Assembly (NCBI GenBank): GCA_002480565.1
Contig: DLCK01000068.1
Location: 1-44,316 of the forward strand
DNA from: Phycisphaerales bacterium UBA7800
GTDB taxonomy: Bacteria > Planctomycetota > Phycisphaerae > Phycisphaerales > Phycisphaeraceae
Reading direction: 5' to 3'
DNA: 44,316 bases
The translations under genes and the position numbers were made by a program. The notes under the pieces are model-generated. The model did not search any database and was not told the origin of the DNA. It was given only the letters and a program-made list of their open reading frames with translations. Positions within the stretch are counted from its first letter, which is position 1. Every line of letters starts with the position of its first letter. Positions 33,702 through 41,410 of this stretch are shown here, piece after piece.

Positions 33702-36700
33702 TTGTCCACATCACGCACACTCCCCTTTATTGTCAGCATGCTTGTTTTGGTATGCTCCTCCATTACCTTGGCTGGCCCATTCCCTGCATCCATCGCAGCA
33801 TGGGACGCAACGACTAAAGCTGCCCAACGCACCGCCGGTGTTGCCGTTTTGCAGCAAATTGCCACCGCCGTTGCCAATGGTGATCCATCGGTCACCATTG
33901 CTCAAGGCGACTATCGTTTTGATGATGTCATTGGCTCGAGCTACACCTGCCATGTTCAATTCACGCAAATTGAAAACTTCACCATCGACTTCTCCGGCTC
34001 GACGCTCTGGTTTGATGATGCGCGCACTGCCATCCTCTTTAACAAGAATACGAATCTCACAGTCAAGAATTTTAACATCGACTATGACAAGCCGGTCTTC
34101 GTGCAGGGGACGATCTCCTACATTGCATCCTCTGGCAGTGAACTGCATATGACGATGGATGCAGATTACGACGATGCGTATAACATCATTGGCAATGGTG
34201 GTAAATGGCGTGCAGTCGCATTTGATCCGACAACGCAATTCATGAAGCCACAAGTCAACGGCATGTCGGTTTATTTCTACTTTGACAACCAAACTGCTCA
34301 AGGGGATTACATCCTCAGCTATTCGGGCTTTTACGGCGTCTCCCTGCAAAACTCGGGCTTGGAAGTTGGAGACCGTATCACCATCATGCCACGCGTTGGA
34401 GACGGGCGAGCTTTGAAAGTCGAAAACAATGATGGCTTCCGCATGGAGAATGTGAACATTTATGCTTCACCCTTCGTTGCTGTCGCTGCGAACGTCAACA
34501 AGGGACATCTGGAATTTTCCAATGTGAATATCCTTCGCCGTCCTGATACGGATCGACTGCTTGCAGGCAATGCAGACGGAATCAATTGCGCTTCATCTGC
34601 TCAGGGACCGCTAATCGAAGACTGTACGCTTTCCTATCTTGGTGATGACAGCATTAATACCCATGTGCCGTATCAACGCGTGGTCTGGCCAGAGTCTTCT
34701 ACGCAGATGCTTATCACATCACTGGGATATGCCAAATCAGAAGTCGATGGTGGCGATCCAGTGACGATGAACTTCTTTGATCGGGCGACCATGCTGCCCC
34801 TTGGCCAACGCAAGATTCTCTCCGTTGAAACGGTCTACAATTACCTGATCACGCCCTCAACCACCATTGCGGATCTGGATATCGACCCGTGGTACAGCGG
34901 GCCTGCAGCATCATTGCGATACGATGCGACGGTCACGGTTTACCGCATTACACTCGACAAAGCGTTAACCCTCAATGACGACACCATCGCAACCATTGAA
35001 GGATACCTAGGTGGTGGCACGATCATCCGACGATGCGAAGGCATCGGATCACTGGCACGCGGATTTCGAATTCAAACACCTGATGTGATGATTCAGGATT
35101 GCCTGCTCAAGAACACCATGGGCTCTGGGATCAGTCTTGGCGGACAACCGCACTACTGGGGTGAAGGGCCTTATGTCACCCATGCCCAAGTCATCAACAA
35201 TACCTTCATCGATACCAACATCGGATCGAGACCTGATGAGACAGGCGAGTATGCTTCACTGCATATCCGTACTGGTGGCGACTACACCACGTCCTACATT
35301 CAACATGACATCACCGTCGCCAACAATCGGATTCTGGATAGCGGCGGTTCAGCGATAATCATTCGTGGCATTGATGAACTGACCCTTGCTGACAATGTCA
35401 TCGACAACTATGTCCGTTTTGAAGAACCGATTTCAAGCCTCGATTCAAGTGTTGCAGGTACAGGTTTCGGCATCGTGGTTGATCAATGTCGAGGCGTCAC
35501 TTTCAAAAACAACTTCCTAACCAACCCCGGTAATGATGCAGTGGGCGAAGTCTTTACAGCCAACATCATTGATGGTCCGGCGGATCAAGAGTTGGCTGCC
35601 AGTGATTGGTACAGCAAAGGGGCAAGCGGTAGCGGTGTAACCACCACCGAAGTCTCCGACGCTTCACCTTTGAGTTGGCTTAGCGACAAACCCACCGTGC
35701 AGATCACTGACACTTCATCGTCCTATGGCGCAAGCTATGGCATCGTGTATAACTTCCCCACTCATTCTACGGATGACGATTTATGTATCGCATTTGATTA
35801 CAAGATTCTGGATGTAGGTAACAACGATCTACAACTCGAAGCGGTCACCTACAATAGTTCAGATTCTCCAGCAAGCTTCCTGATGATTTACCGCGATGAC
35901 AATGGCACGCATGGTCTTGCTTCACATACAAATCAAGCAGTCACCATGCTTGGTTATGACATTGATCCCTTGCGATGGTATCGCATTGAAATGGTGGTCA
36001 AAAACGTTACACAATCCAGCCGAAATTACACTTTATTTGTGACCGACGATCAAAACGTCACAACCCGATTCGACAATCTACCCTTCCGAAATGCTGTATC
36101 TGACATGGCATCATTTTCGATCCATAACAACTCCGGCGGCACGCAAACAGGTGGTTTTGTCGTGGATAACGTCCGCGTGGGAACTTTACCCGTTTCCCAA
36201 ACCAATCCGATCTATGAATATGAAGTTGGCCATCACACAGCCAATAACTTCATCGCATACTCCCAGCAAAGCTCAGCCTTACCATGGTTGGGTAGCGTCC
36301 CAGTGGTCTATACGGACACAACTTCCAGCTACGGAATTGGTGCTGGGATCGGCTATACATTCACCAAACATGAAACAGACGATCTGCTTAGTGCATCGTT
36401 CGATTTTAAGATTGGAGATAGCGGCAGTAACGATCTTTCTGTCAACGCATCATTGCGATCTGAGTCCGGCACCAATGGTAACTTCCTTAAACTCAACGAC
36501 AGTGATGGCGCAGGTGGTTATACCTTGGCCAATCATATCAACAGCGGCACCACACCCCTGAACATCCCCATCGATCCAACTAAATGGTATCGCGTGGAAA
36601 TGCTCGTTCGCGATCTCGTAACAGCTTCAGCGGATACCTATGATCTGATCGTCACCAGTGAATATGGCACGGTGTATCGCGTGAATAATCTGCCCTTCCG

Positions 36701-37250
36701 CTTTGCGATATCTGATATCAAGAACATCAACATCTTCAATAACTCCGGCAATACCTATACCGGCCAGGTGCTTGTGGATAATATCCATGTTGGCAATAAG
36801 CAGATCAGCGACCCGTTGGTCATCGACAGTCTCACCAACTATGCCGACCCGCAAACCACCGTTGATAACCTGGCATTCAACCCTGCAATGACCGAGGTCA
36901 AACTCGGTGGCAACAACTGGAAGAAACAGGCCATCAGCTACACCGTTACAGCGGACACATGGATCAGCTTCAAATTCAAAAGTGACACCCTCGGCGAAAT
37001 CCAAGCTATCGGTTTGGAAGAAGACGATGTGCAAACCCCTGCACGGTTCTTCACCTTGGCAGGATCGCAAAGTTGGGGTGGAACTATTTTTGATTTTGAC
37101 AACTACACCCATCAAGGTTGGCAGACCTATCACATCCCCATCGGACAATACTACACCGGCGTGATGAATTACATCGTCTTTGTTAACGACGATGATGCCA
37201 ACCAAGCAAGTGATTCACAGTTCCGTGATGTGATCATCTATGACAAATAG
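33702..37250 (+). CDS. Secreted right-handed beta-helix protein 3 with carbohydrate-binding-like tail
   Basis: 1182 residues from TTG 33702, chosen because AAAGGAGGT ends 4 bases before it and because it gives a better signal peptide (L-S-T-S-R-T-L-P-F ... T-L-A); ATG 33684 is in frame but has no site. Residues 30-625 are the beta-helix, with N-A-D-G-I-N and G-D-D-S-I-N-T-H as in the paralogues. Two related beta-sandwich units (about 631-825 and 834-1033, each with Y-x-F-x-x-H-x-T-D-D, then W-Y-R-x-E-M and V-D-N) follow. The last domain (1036-1182) has W-Q-T-Y-H-I-P-I-G-Q-Y-Y and F-V-N-D-D-D, as in tails of marine agarases and alginate lyases that I recall. It is probably the main surface-binding enzyme of the set. 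Confidence 0.8.
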   Translation: MSTSRTLPFIVSMLVLVCSSITLAGPFPASIAAWDATTKAAQRTAGVAVLQQIATAVANGDPSVTIAQGDYRFDDVIGSSYTCHVQFTQIENFTIDFSGSTLWFDDARTAILFNKNTNLTVKNFNIDYDKPVFVQGTISYIASSGSELHMTMDADYDDAYNIIGNGGKWRAVAFDPTTQFMKPQVNGMSVYFYFDNQTAQGDYILSYSGFYGVSLQNSGLEVGDRITIMPRVGDGRALKVENNDGFRMENVNIYASPFVAVAANVNKGHLEFSNVNILRRPDTDRLLAGNADGINCASSAQGPLIEDCTLSYLGDDSINTHVPYQRVVWPESSTQMLITSLGYAKSEVDGGDPVTMNFFDRATMLPLGQRKILSVETVYNYLITPSTTIADLDIDPWYSGPAASLRYDATVTVYRITLDKALTLNDDTIATIEGYLGGGTIIRRCEGIGSLARGFRIQTPDVMIQDCLLKNTMGSGISLGGQPHYWGEGPYVTHAQVINNTFIDTNIGSRPDETGEYASLHIRTGGDYTTSYIQHDITVANNRILDSGGSAIIIRGIDELTLADNVIDNYVRFEEPISSLDSSVAGTGFGIVVDQCRGVTFKNNFLTNPGNDAVGEVFTANIIDGPADQELAASDWYSKGASGSGVTTTEVSDASPLSWLSDKPTVQITDTSSSYGASYGIVYNFPTHSTDDDLCIAFDYKILDVGNNDLQLEAVTYNSSDSPASFLMIYRDDNGTHGLASHTNQAVTMLGYDIDPLRWYRIEMVVKNVTQSSRNYTLFVTDDQNVTTRFDNLPFRNAVSDMASFSIHNNSGGTQTGGFVVDNVRVGTLPVSQTNPIYEYEVGHHTANNFIAYSQQSSALPWLGSVPVVYTDTTSSYGIGAGIGYTFTKHETDDLLSASFDFKIGDSGSNDLSVNASLRSESGTNGNFLKLNDSDGAGGYTLANHINSGTTPLNIPIDPTKWYRVEMLVRDLVTASADTYDLIVTSEYGTVYRVNNLPFRFAISDIKNINIFNNSGNTYTGQVLVDNIHVGNKQISDPLVIDSLTNYADPQTTVDNLAFNPAMTEVKLGGNNWKKQAISYTVTADTWISFKFKSDTLGEIQAIGLEEDDVQTPARFFTLAGSQSWGGTIFDFDNYTHQGWQTYHIPIGQYYTGVMNYIVFVNDDDANQASDSQFRDVIIYDK

Positions 37251-37294
37251 TCTGTCATTCGACAGTTTTAAAGCTACAATCTAACCACAACTCA

Positions 37295-37327
37295 AACAGA
37301 ACCTGTCACTTGATGGGTTCTGTTTTT
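37295..37327 (+). terminator. Rho-independent terminator after beta-helix gene 3
   Basis: AACAGAACC (37295-37303) pairs with GGTTCTGTT (37316-37324), followed by T residues to 37327. Marks the end of the beta-helix cluster. Confidence 0.88.
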
Positions 37328-37346
37328 ATAGACTCATGGAGATTGC

Positions 37347-37769
37347 ATGCTACAGTTCATGCTGGCGATTGATTTGGGAATCATGGTTTTGATCTGGTTG
37401 GTTCAGATCATCATCTATCCGACATTCATGCACATCACGCCGGATCGTTTTAGCGCGTATCACAATCGTTACACCGGGCGGATCAGTTTCTTTGTCGTAC
37501 CTTTAATGTTCGGGCAATTGGGATTTCATGGTTACGCGTTGACCCGCAGTCAGGATGTATTGCATGTGCTTGGTGCGATCCTTATTGGCTTAGCATGGTT
37601 GGCAACGTTTGGCTTATCCGTCCCCTGTCATCATCGACTGGCAAGTAAGGGATATGATCCGATGGTCATTAAACAGTTGGTGCATACGAATTGGATTCGG
37701 ACGGTTGCATGGACGGGTGTGGTGATTCTGGATATCCTGCCAGTGTTACGTTCCGCCGGACTTGTTTAA
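37347..37769 (+). CDS. Small four-helix membrane protein
   Basis: 140 residues with four predicted membrane helices. Y-P-T-F, Y-H-N-R-Y and C-H-H-R-L are possible conserved positions, but I do not recognise a family. The His and Tyr pattern resembles small integral membrane proteins of planctomycetes (DUF1772-like in general shape), not enough to name. Its stop is followed at once by the start region of an alpha/beta hydrolase, so the two are likely cotranscribed. Confidence 0.65.
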   Translation: MLQFMLAIDLGIMVLIWLVQIIIYPTFMHITPDRFSAYHNRYTGRISFFVVPLMFGQLGFHGYALTRSQDVLHVLGAILIGLAWLATFGLSVPCHHRLASKGYDPMVIKQLVHTNWIRTVAWTGVVILDILPVLRSAGLV

Positions 37770-37778
37770 TTGGAATTG

Positions 37779-38537
37779 ATGATGCTTGTTGCTGAAAATT
37801 TACCGTACTATCAGACTCCTTCCGATGATTATGCTGCCGAAAAATGCACCGTGTTTGTGCATCGGCCTGAAGCTGACAACTATCCGGTGTTTGTATACTT
37901 TCATGGCGGTGGTCTTGAAGGTGGCGGGCGCGGTGAAGGCGATCCATTTATCGAACGCATGCTCGCTGAAGGGTTCGGCGTGGTGACCGCGGAATACCGT
38001 CTCAGCCCCAAAGCAAAGTATCCGCAATACAACGATGATGCAGCAGCAGCGGTCGCGTGGACACTTGAGCATATCGCTGAATATGGTGGCGATCCGACCA
38101 AGCTCTTTGTCACCGGACACTCGGCGGGCGGATATCTTGCAGCCATCGTCTGTCTGGACGATCATCGTCTTGCCAAGTTCGGGCATCATATTGACGAGAT
38201 CACCGCCAGCCTCCCAGTATCCGGCCAAATGCTTACGCACTTTACCATCCGCAAGGACAAAGGCCTCCCCTTTGAGCAGGCGACGATTGATGAAGCTGCC
38301 CCACTGTTCTATGCCCATGACGTGAAGATGCCGATGTTCCTGCTGGTTGGTGGTGATGACATGGCAGCACGTGTCGAGGAAAACGCTTTGATGGCAGCGA
38401 TCCGAAAAGCCAATGGACATGATGTGGAATTACTCGTCGTCCCCGGCCGTGACCATGGCACCATCAAAGAACACTACGCCAGCAAAGATGATCCGGCCGC
38501 GGCAGGGATACTGGCGTTTGTACGAAGATACCTTTAA
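37779..38537 (+). CDS. Alpha/beta hydrolase, hormone-sensitive-lipase-like
   Basis: 252 residues from ATG 37779 (ATG 37782 is also possible). H-G-G-G (about 42-45) is the oxyanion motif of the HSL/acetyl-esterase type, followed by Y-R-L-S-P, Ser115 in G-H-S-A-G-G, and C-terminal Asp (G-G-D-D, near 193-194) and His226 (R-D-H-G) completing the triad. No signal peptide, so cytoplasmic. It probably cleaves short-chain esters, perhaps acetyl or feruloyl groups on oligosaccharides, but the substrate is not visible. It overlaps no gene; the upstream membrane gene ends 10 bases before. Confidence 0.85.
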   Translation: MMLVAENLPYYQTPSDDYAAEKCTVFVHRPEADNYPVFVYFHGGGLEGGGRGEGDPFIERMLAEGFGVVTAEYRLSPKAKYPQYNDDAAAAVAWTLEHIAEYGGDPTKLFVTGHSAGGYLAAIVCLDDHRLAKFGHHIDEITASLPVSGQMLTHFTIRKDKGLPFEQATIDEAAPLFYAHDVKMPMFLLVGGDDMAARVEENALMAAIRKANGHDVELLVVPGRDHGTIKEHYASKDDPAAAGILAFVRRYL

Positions 38538-38561
38538 CACGTTTAACCTTCCGGAGACACG

Positions 38562-38984
38562 ATGCCTAGAGAAGCAGTTCAAATAAGACTACTGTCACTG
38601 GGGTATTACCTGTGTGCTATTCTGAGTATTCTCATAGCCATCAGCGTTTTTTTCTGGGTCGGTCACTTGTTTGATCAACAGGCAGCCGAACAGGCAAAGC
38701 CTGTAAAAAATCCAGAACAAACAAAGCTGTTCTTTGCCATCGCAATTTCAGCAGCTCCGGTGTTGTATATCACAACCATCGCCTTGGTTCTCATATACAC
38801 GGGAAGGTTGATTGCCAAAAGAAAAAATATCAGACGATGTATCATTCTCTCGATAGTCACATCGGTTTTAAATCCACTGCTCATAATACTCGGCGGATTG
38901 AGTTTACTCGTGCTTTGTGACGACAAGGTAGAAGCAGCCTTTGCTGATCAGGACAAACAACATACAAACCAACGCATCACGTAA
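38562..38984 (+). CDS. Small tetraspan membrane protein, copy A
   Basis: 140 residues with three or four hydrophobic helices. L-G-Y-Y-L-C-A-I-L-S-I-L at the start and G-G-L-S-L-L-V-L-C-D-D-K-V-E-A-A-F at the end are matched by the gene at 39600-40043 (G-V-F-T-I-V-V-L-C-R-D-S-V-K-A-V-F). A C-terminal polar tail follows. CCGGAG precedes the ATG. Function unknown. It is the first gene of a duplicated two-gene unit A-B. Confidence 0.65.
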   Translation: MPREAVQIRLLSLGYYLCAILSILIAISVFFWVGHLFDQQAAEQAKPVKNPEQTKLFFAIAISAAPVLYITTIALVLIYTGRLIAKRKNIRRCIILSIVTSVLNPLLIILGGLSLLVLCDDKVEAAFADQDKQHTNQRIT

Positions 38985-39024
38985 ACCAAGCGATTCATGT
39001 CCCGAATAATCGAAAGCACCCGCC

Positions 39025-39486
39025 ATGAGAAGCAAGGCCCCTGACACTGCATCGCAAGATATCTGGCAAACGATGCTGATCATCTCGGTCATCGTATGCT
39101 CGGTTACATGGTAGCTGCTGGTTTTTCTACACACTGAAACGGAACTGGATACCGGGCCTGCCTTATCACTTGCAGGTATCCTGCTGCTCCTGGACCATGA
39201 CCGACACTATCGCCATCCGGTACTCTGGCTCGGATTGATCAACCTGTTATTACCACCGTTTTTCACGCTGCTGGTCAATCTCTTTAACTGGAGTCACACA
39301 GAGACGCGAGAACCATTTATTTACGTGGGATCACTGACCATGGCGGTCGCGATGGTTCTCACCGTCAAGGGTTGGCATGTCGGCATGAAAAATTTCGAGG
39401 CCTGGCAGTGTCAGCAATGCGGTTATGCGTTGATCCATCTGCAAACCGACCAATTTCCTGAATGTGGCAAGCCGTTTGCTCCATAG
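39025..39486 (+). pseudogene. Zinc-ribbon membrane protein B, broken by in-frame TAG
   Basis: Starting at ATG 39025, a frame runs M-R-S-K-A-P ... V-T-W, then TAG at 39112-39114 (codon 30), then continues L-L-V-F-L-H-T-E-T and on to 39486. The part after the TAG contains several hydrophobic helices and W-Q-C-Q-Q-C-G-Y-A-L-I, like the intact neighbour at 40058-40588. The second Cys pair is damaged (F-P-E-C instead of C-P-E-C). Stop and Cys loss together indicate decay, though amber read-through cannot be excluded from sequence alone. The piece from 39235 on could still be translated from a TTG. Confidence 0.75.
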
Positions 39487-39599
39487 ACAATTGAAAAACT
39501 CCAGGTCGATCTCCAGTCTGTTTCAGATTGACGTTGTGCTTGACGAAACCAATCGCTTTATTGACAATAAATCCATTAACCATAGACCGGGGCTCGAAC

Positions 39600-40043
39600 A
39601 TGAATCAACAAGACAAAGACCATCTGCGTATCTTGGCAATTTTCTATTACATTGCCGCAGGATTTTATGCCCTGCTGTCGTTACTACCAATCGTTTTCAT
39701 TGTGATGGGCGTGTCGGCTATTGGCATTGGGGTCTCTCAGAATCATGGTGCTGAAGCTTCGATCCCCGGCGGATTGATTATTCTTTTTGGCATCCTGTTT
39801 ATGGTCTTCATTTTAGGTTTTGCTTATCTGTACTTTCTCACAGGCAAGTTTCTCAATCAGCAAACGCACTGGATTTACTGCATCATCATCGCCGCACTCA
39901 CCGCAACATCATTCCCACTAGGTACGATCCTGGGTGTATTCACCATCGTGGTGCTCTGTCGCGATTCGGTCAAAGCCGTGTTTGAAGCCAATCGAATGGG
40001 TAGACATACCGCCCCACCGCAACATGCGGTTCTTGAACGGTAA
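39600..40043 (+). CDS. Small tetraspan membrane protein, copy A'
   Basis: 147 residues from ATG 39600; the frame to 39528 adds a non-conserved stretch. Four hydrophobic helices, with the terminal G-V-F-T-I-V-V-L-C-R-D-S-V-K-A-V-F-E motif shared with copy A. The C-terminal tail after R-M-G-R-H is polar. Together with the following zinc-ribbon gene it forms the second A-B unit. GGGG lies 8 bases before the ATG. No function can be given. Confidence 0.68.
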   Translation: MNQQDKDHLRILAIFYYIAAGFYALLSLLPIVFIVMGVSAIGIGVSQNHGAEASIPGGLIILFGILFMVFILGFAYLYFLTGKFLNQQTHWIYCIIIAALTATSFPLGTILGVFTIVVLCRDSVKAVFEANRMGRHTAPPQHAVLER

Positions 40044-40057
40044 GCCTGTTTCTTACG

Positions 40058-40588
40058 ATGCCAAACGACATGCACGAGCATATCACCCGGGACAATAAGC
40101 GTTATTCTCATCTCCGTAGCAGTCTACGATTCGCTTTATTCTGCTGGCTGTTTAGCTGCATAGCGATGCTGTGTCATGCCCATGCTCTTGCTGTAACAGG
40201 TATCCTGTTGTTGATGGCCAACGGGATTGGTCTTTTTCTGGTTTTGGATAAAGGGTGGCATGCAACTTGTCTGGCTGCCTTATCCTCCATGACGGTTGGA
40301 TTGATAACCTTGTTTGTCTATGCAGCCAGCATCGAGATGCAAAGTGAACTCACTTTATGGATCGCCTTGCCTTTGATCTCCGCATTTGTGACATTTGTGA
40401 TTTACAACAGTTGGCAGGATCGTCTCAAACTTCATACCGACTGGCAATGTCAGCAGTGTGGTTATACGTTGCTGAATCTCACAACAAGTACCTGCCCGGA
40501 ATGTGGCAAAGGTTTTAATACGCAAATCATCACAGCCTCAAAAGAAGCACATGATCAAATGTTCAAGATCAAACTTCTGGGTTGGTGA
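40058..40588 (+). CDS. Membrane protein with C-terminal zinc ribbon, copy B'
   Basis: 176 residues. Four hydrophobic helices (about 25-125) are followed by the Cys4 ribbon W-Q-C-Q-Q-C-G-Y-T-L-L-N-L and S-T-C-P-E-C-G-K-G-F. C-x2-C-G-Y-x-L and C-P-E-C-G are common at the cytoplasmic end of planctomycete membrane proteins, with unknown role. ATG 40058 or ATG 40070 may be used. This is the intact paralogue of the broken gene at 39025. A hairpin terminator follows. Confidence 0.72.
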   Translation: MPNDMHEHITRDNKRYSHLRSSLRFALFCWLFSCIAMLCHAHALAVTGILLLMANGIGLFLVLDKGWHATCLAALSSMTVGLITLFVYAASIEMQSELTLWIALPLISAFVTFVIYNSWQDRLKLHTDWQCQQCGYTLLNLTTSTCPECGKGFNTQIITASKEAHDQMFKIKLLGW

Positions 40589-40963
40589 ATGCTGAGGGTG
40601 TGTCAGCAATACGCAGTGTTGAAGTTGATTGATTGTGTTGAAAACCCGGTCAAGATGACCGGGCTATGTTTCTATAGCCGAGTCACCCTGGCTCGGTTAC
40701 TTTGCAATCACCACTTTTAAATCACATTCAACCTTCTGCCAACTGGCTTGATAGGCAATACGTTTGATAAACATCCGTCCGACCCGTGACTCAGGAGAGT
40801 CACGGCTTTAACGGGGTATTGATACGTAGAAGTGAATGCGTCGTTGAGCTTGTAGTGCGCATGCAAAAGGCCTTGACTCACGGGTACTGAGTCAAGGCCA
40901 TCTCAGGAGACAGAACACGTTTCCGTAGTAGATTACGGTGTGTTAGAGGGTGTCAATTTGAGA
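40589..40963. other. Convergent intergenic region with four strong hairpins
   Basis: 375 bases without a gene. CCCGGTCA/TGACCGGG (40645-40663, loop AGA) is the likely terminator of the plus-strand gene. Then CCGAG/CTCGG (40678-40696), CCGTGACT/AGTCACGG (40784-40805) and GGCCTTGACTCA/TGAGTCAAGGCC (40869-40899). The last has TTTT on the minus strand and serves glnB. Words GTGACTC and CTCGG are shared with the elements around ligA. Confidence 0.7.
40869..40899 (-). terminator. Terminator of amt-glnB operon
   Basis: A 12-bp perfect stem GGCCTTGACTCA/TGAGTCAAGGCC around CGGGTAC, followed on the minus strand by TTTTGC. Confidence 0.85.
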
Positions 40964-41302
40964 TTAGAGTGCGTCGTTGTCTTCTTCGCCCGTTCGGACG
41001 CGGACAACCTTGGTCAGTGAGTAGACGAACAACTTACCATCGCCCACTGAGCCGGTTCGAGCCGAGGTGGTGATGGCATCAATGGCCTTCTCCATATCCT
41101 CACTCTTGACGGCAATTTTCAGGAGAACCTTGGGGACGAAGCCCACATCGATTCTCGCACCACGGTAGCGTTCGGTGTGACCCTTTTGCTTACCGAAACC
41201 TTTACACTCAATTGCGGTACATCCAAAGATGCCTAGTTCCGAGAGCTTTGCTTTGATCTTGTCAATCGCGTATGGCTTGACAACTGCTTCTATCATATGC
41301 AT
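40964..41302 (-). CDS. glnB: PII nitrogen-regulatory protein, GlnB/GlnK family
   Basis: 112 residues, normal length. PII senses 2-oxoglutarate and ATP/ADP and, when next to amt, blocks ammonium uptake. Family motifs are clear: K-P-Y-A-I-D-K-I near the start, K-G-F-G-K-Q-K-G-H-T-E-R-Y-R-G-A (34-49) leading to the T-loop, and T-G-S-V-G-D-G-K-L-F-V (ATP site). Position 51, normally the uridylylated Tyr, is Ile (R-G-A-R-I-D), while Tyr46 is kept. GGAG lies 9 bases before ATG 41302. The gene follows amt by 108 bases. Loss of the modified Tyr suggests control by ligands alone. Confidence 0.93.
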   Translation of the reverse strand: MHMIEAVVKPYAIDKIKAKLSELGIFGCTAIECKGFGKQKGHTERYRGARIDVGFVPKVLLKIAVKSEDMEKAIDAITTSARTGSVGDGKLFVYSLTKVVRVRTGEEDNDAL

Positions 41303-41410
41303 GGTTATTTACTCCAGTTAGGAGGCTGCTTTCTGAGTTAATGACTTTATAAAGTACGTTATACAAGGTCGTCGATTTCTCACGCAGCCTGTGCGTGCCA
41401 ATCGTCGGGT

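Noticed and set aside
33467..33898. 143-codon minus-strand ORF with poly-Pro stretch
   Set aside because: Antisense shadow of beta-helix gene 3; the Pro run is only the G-rich tract read backwards.
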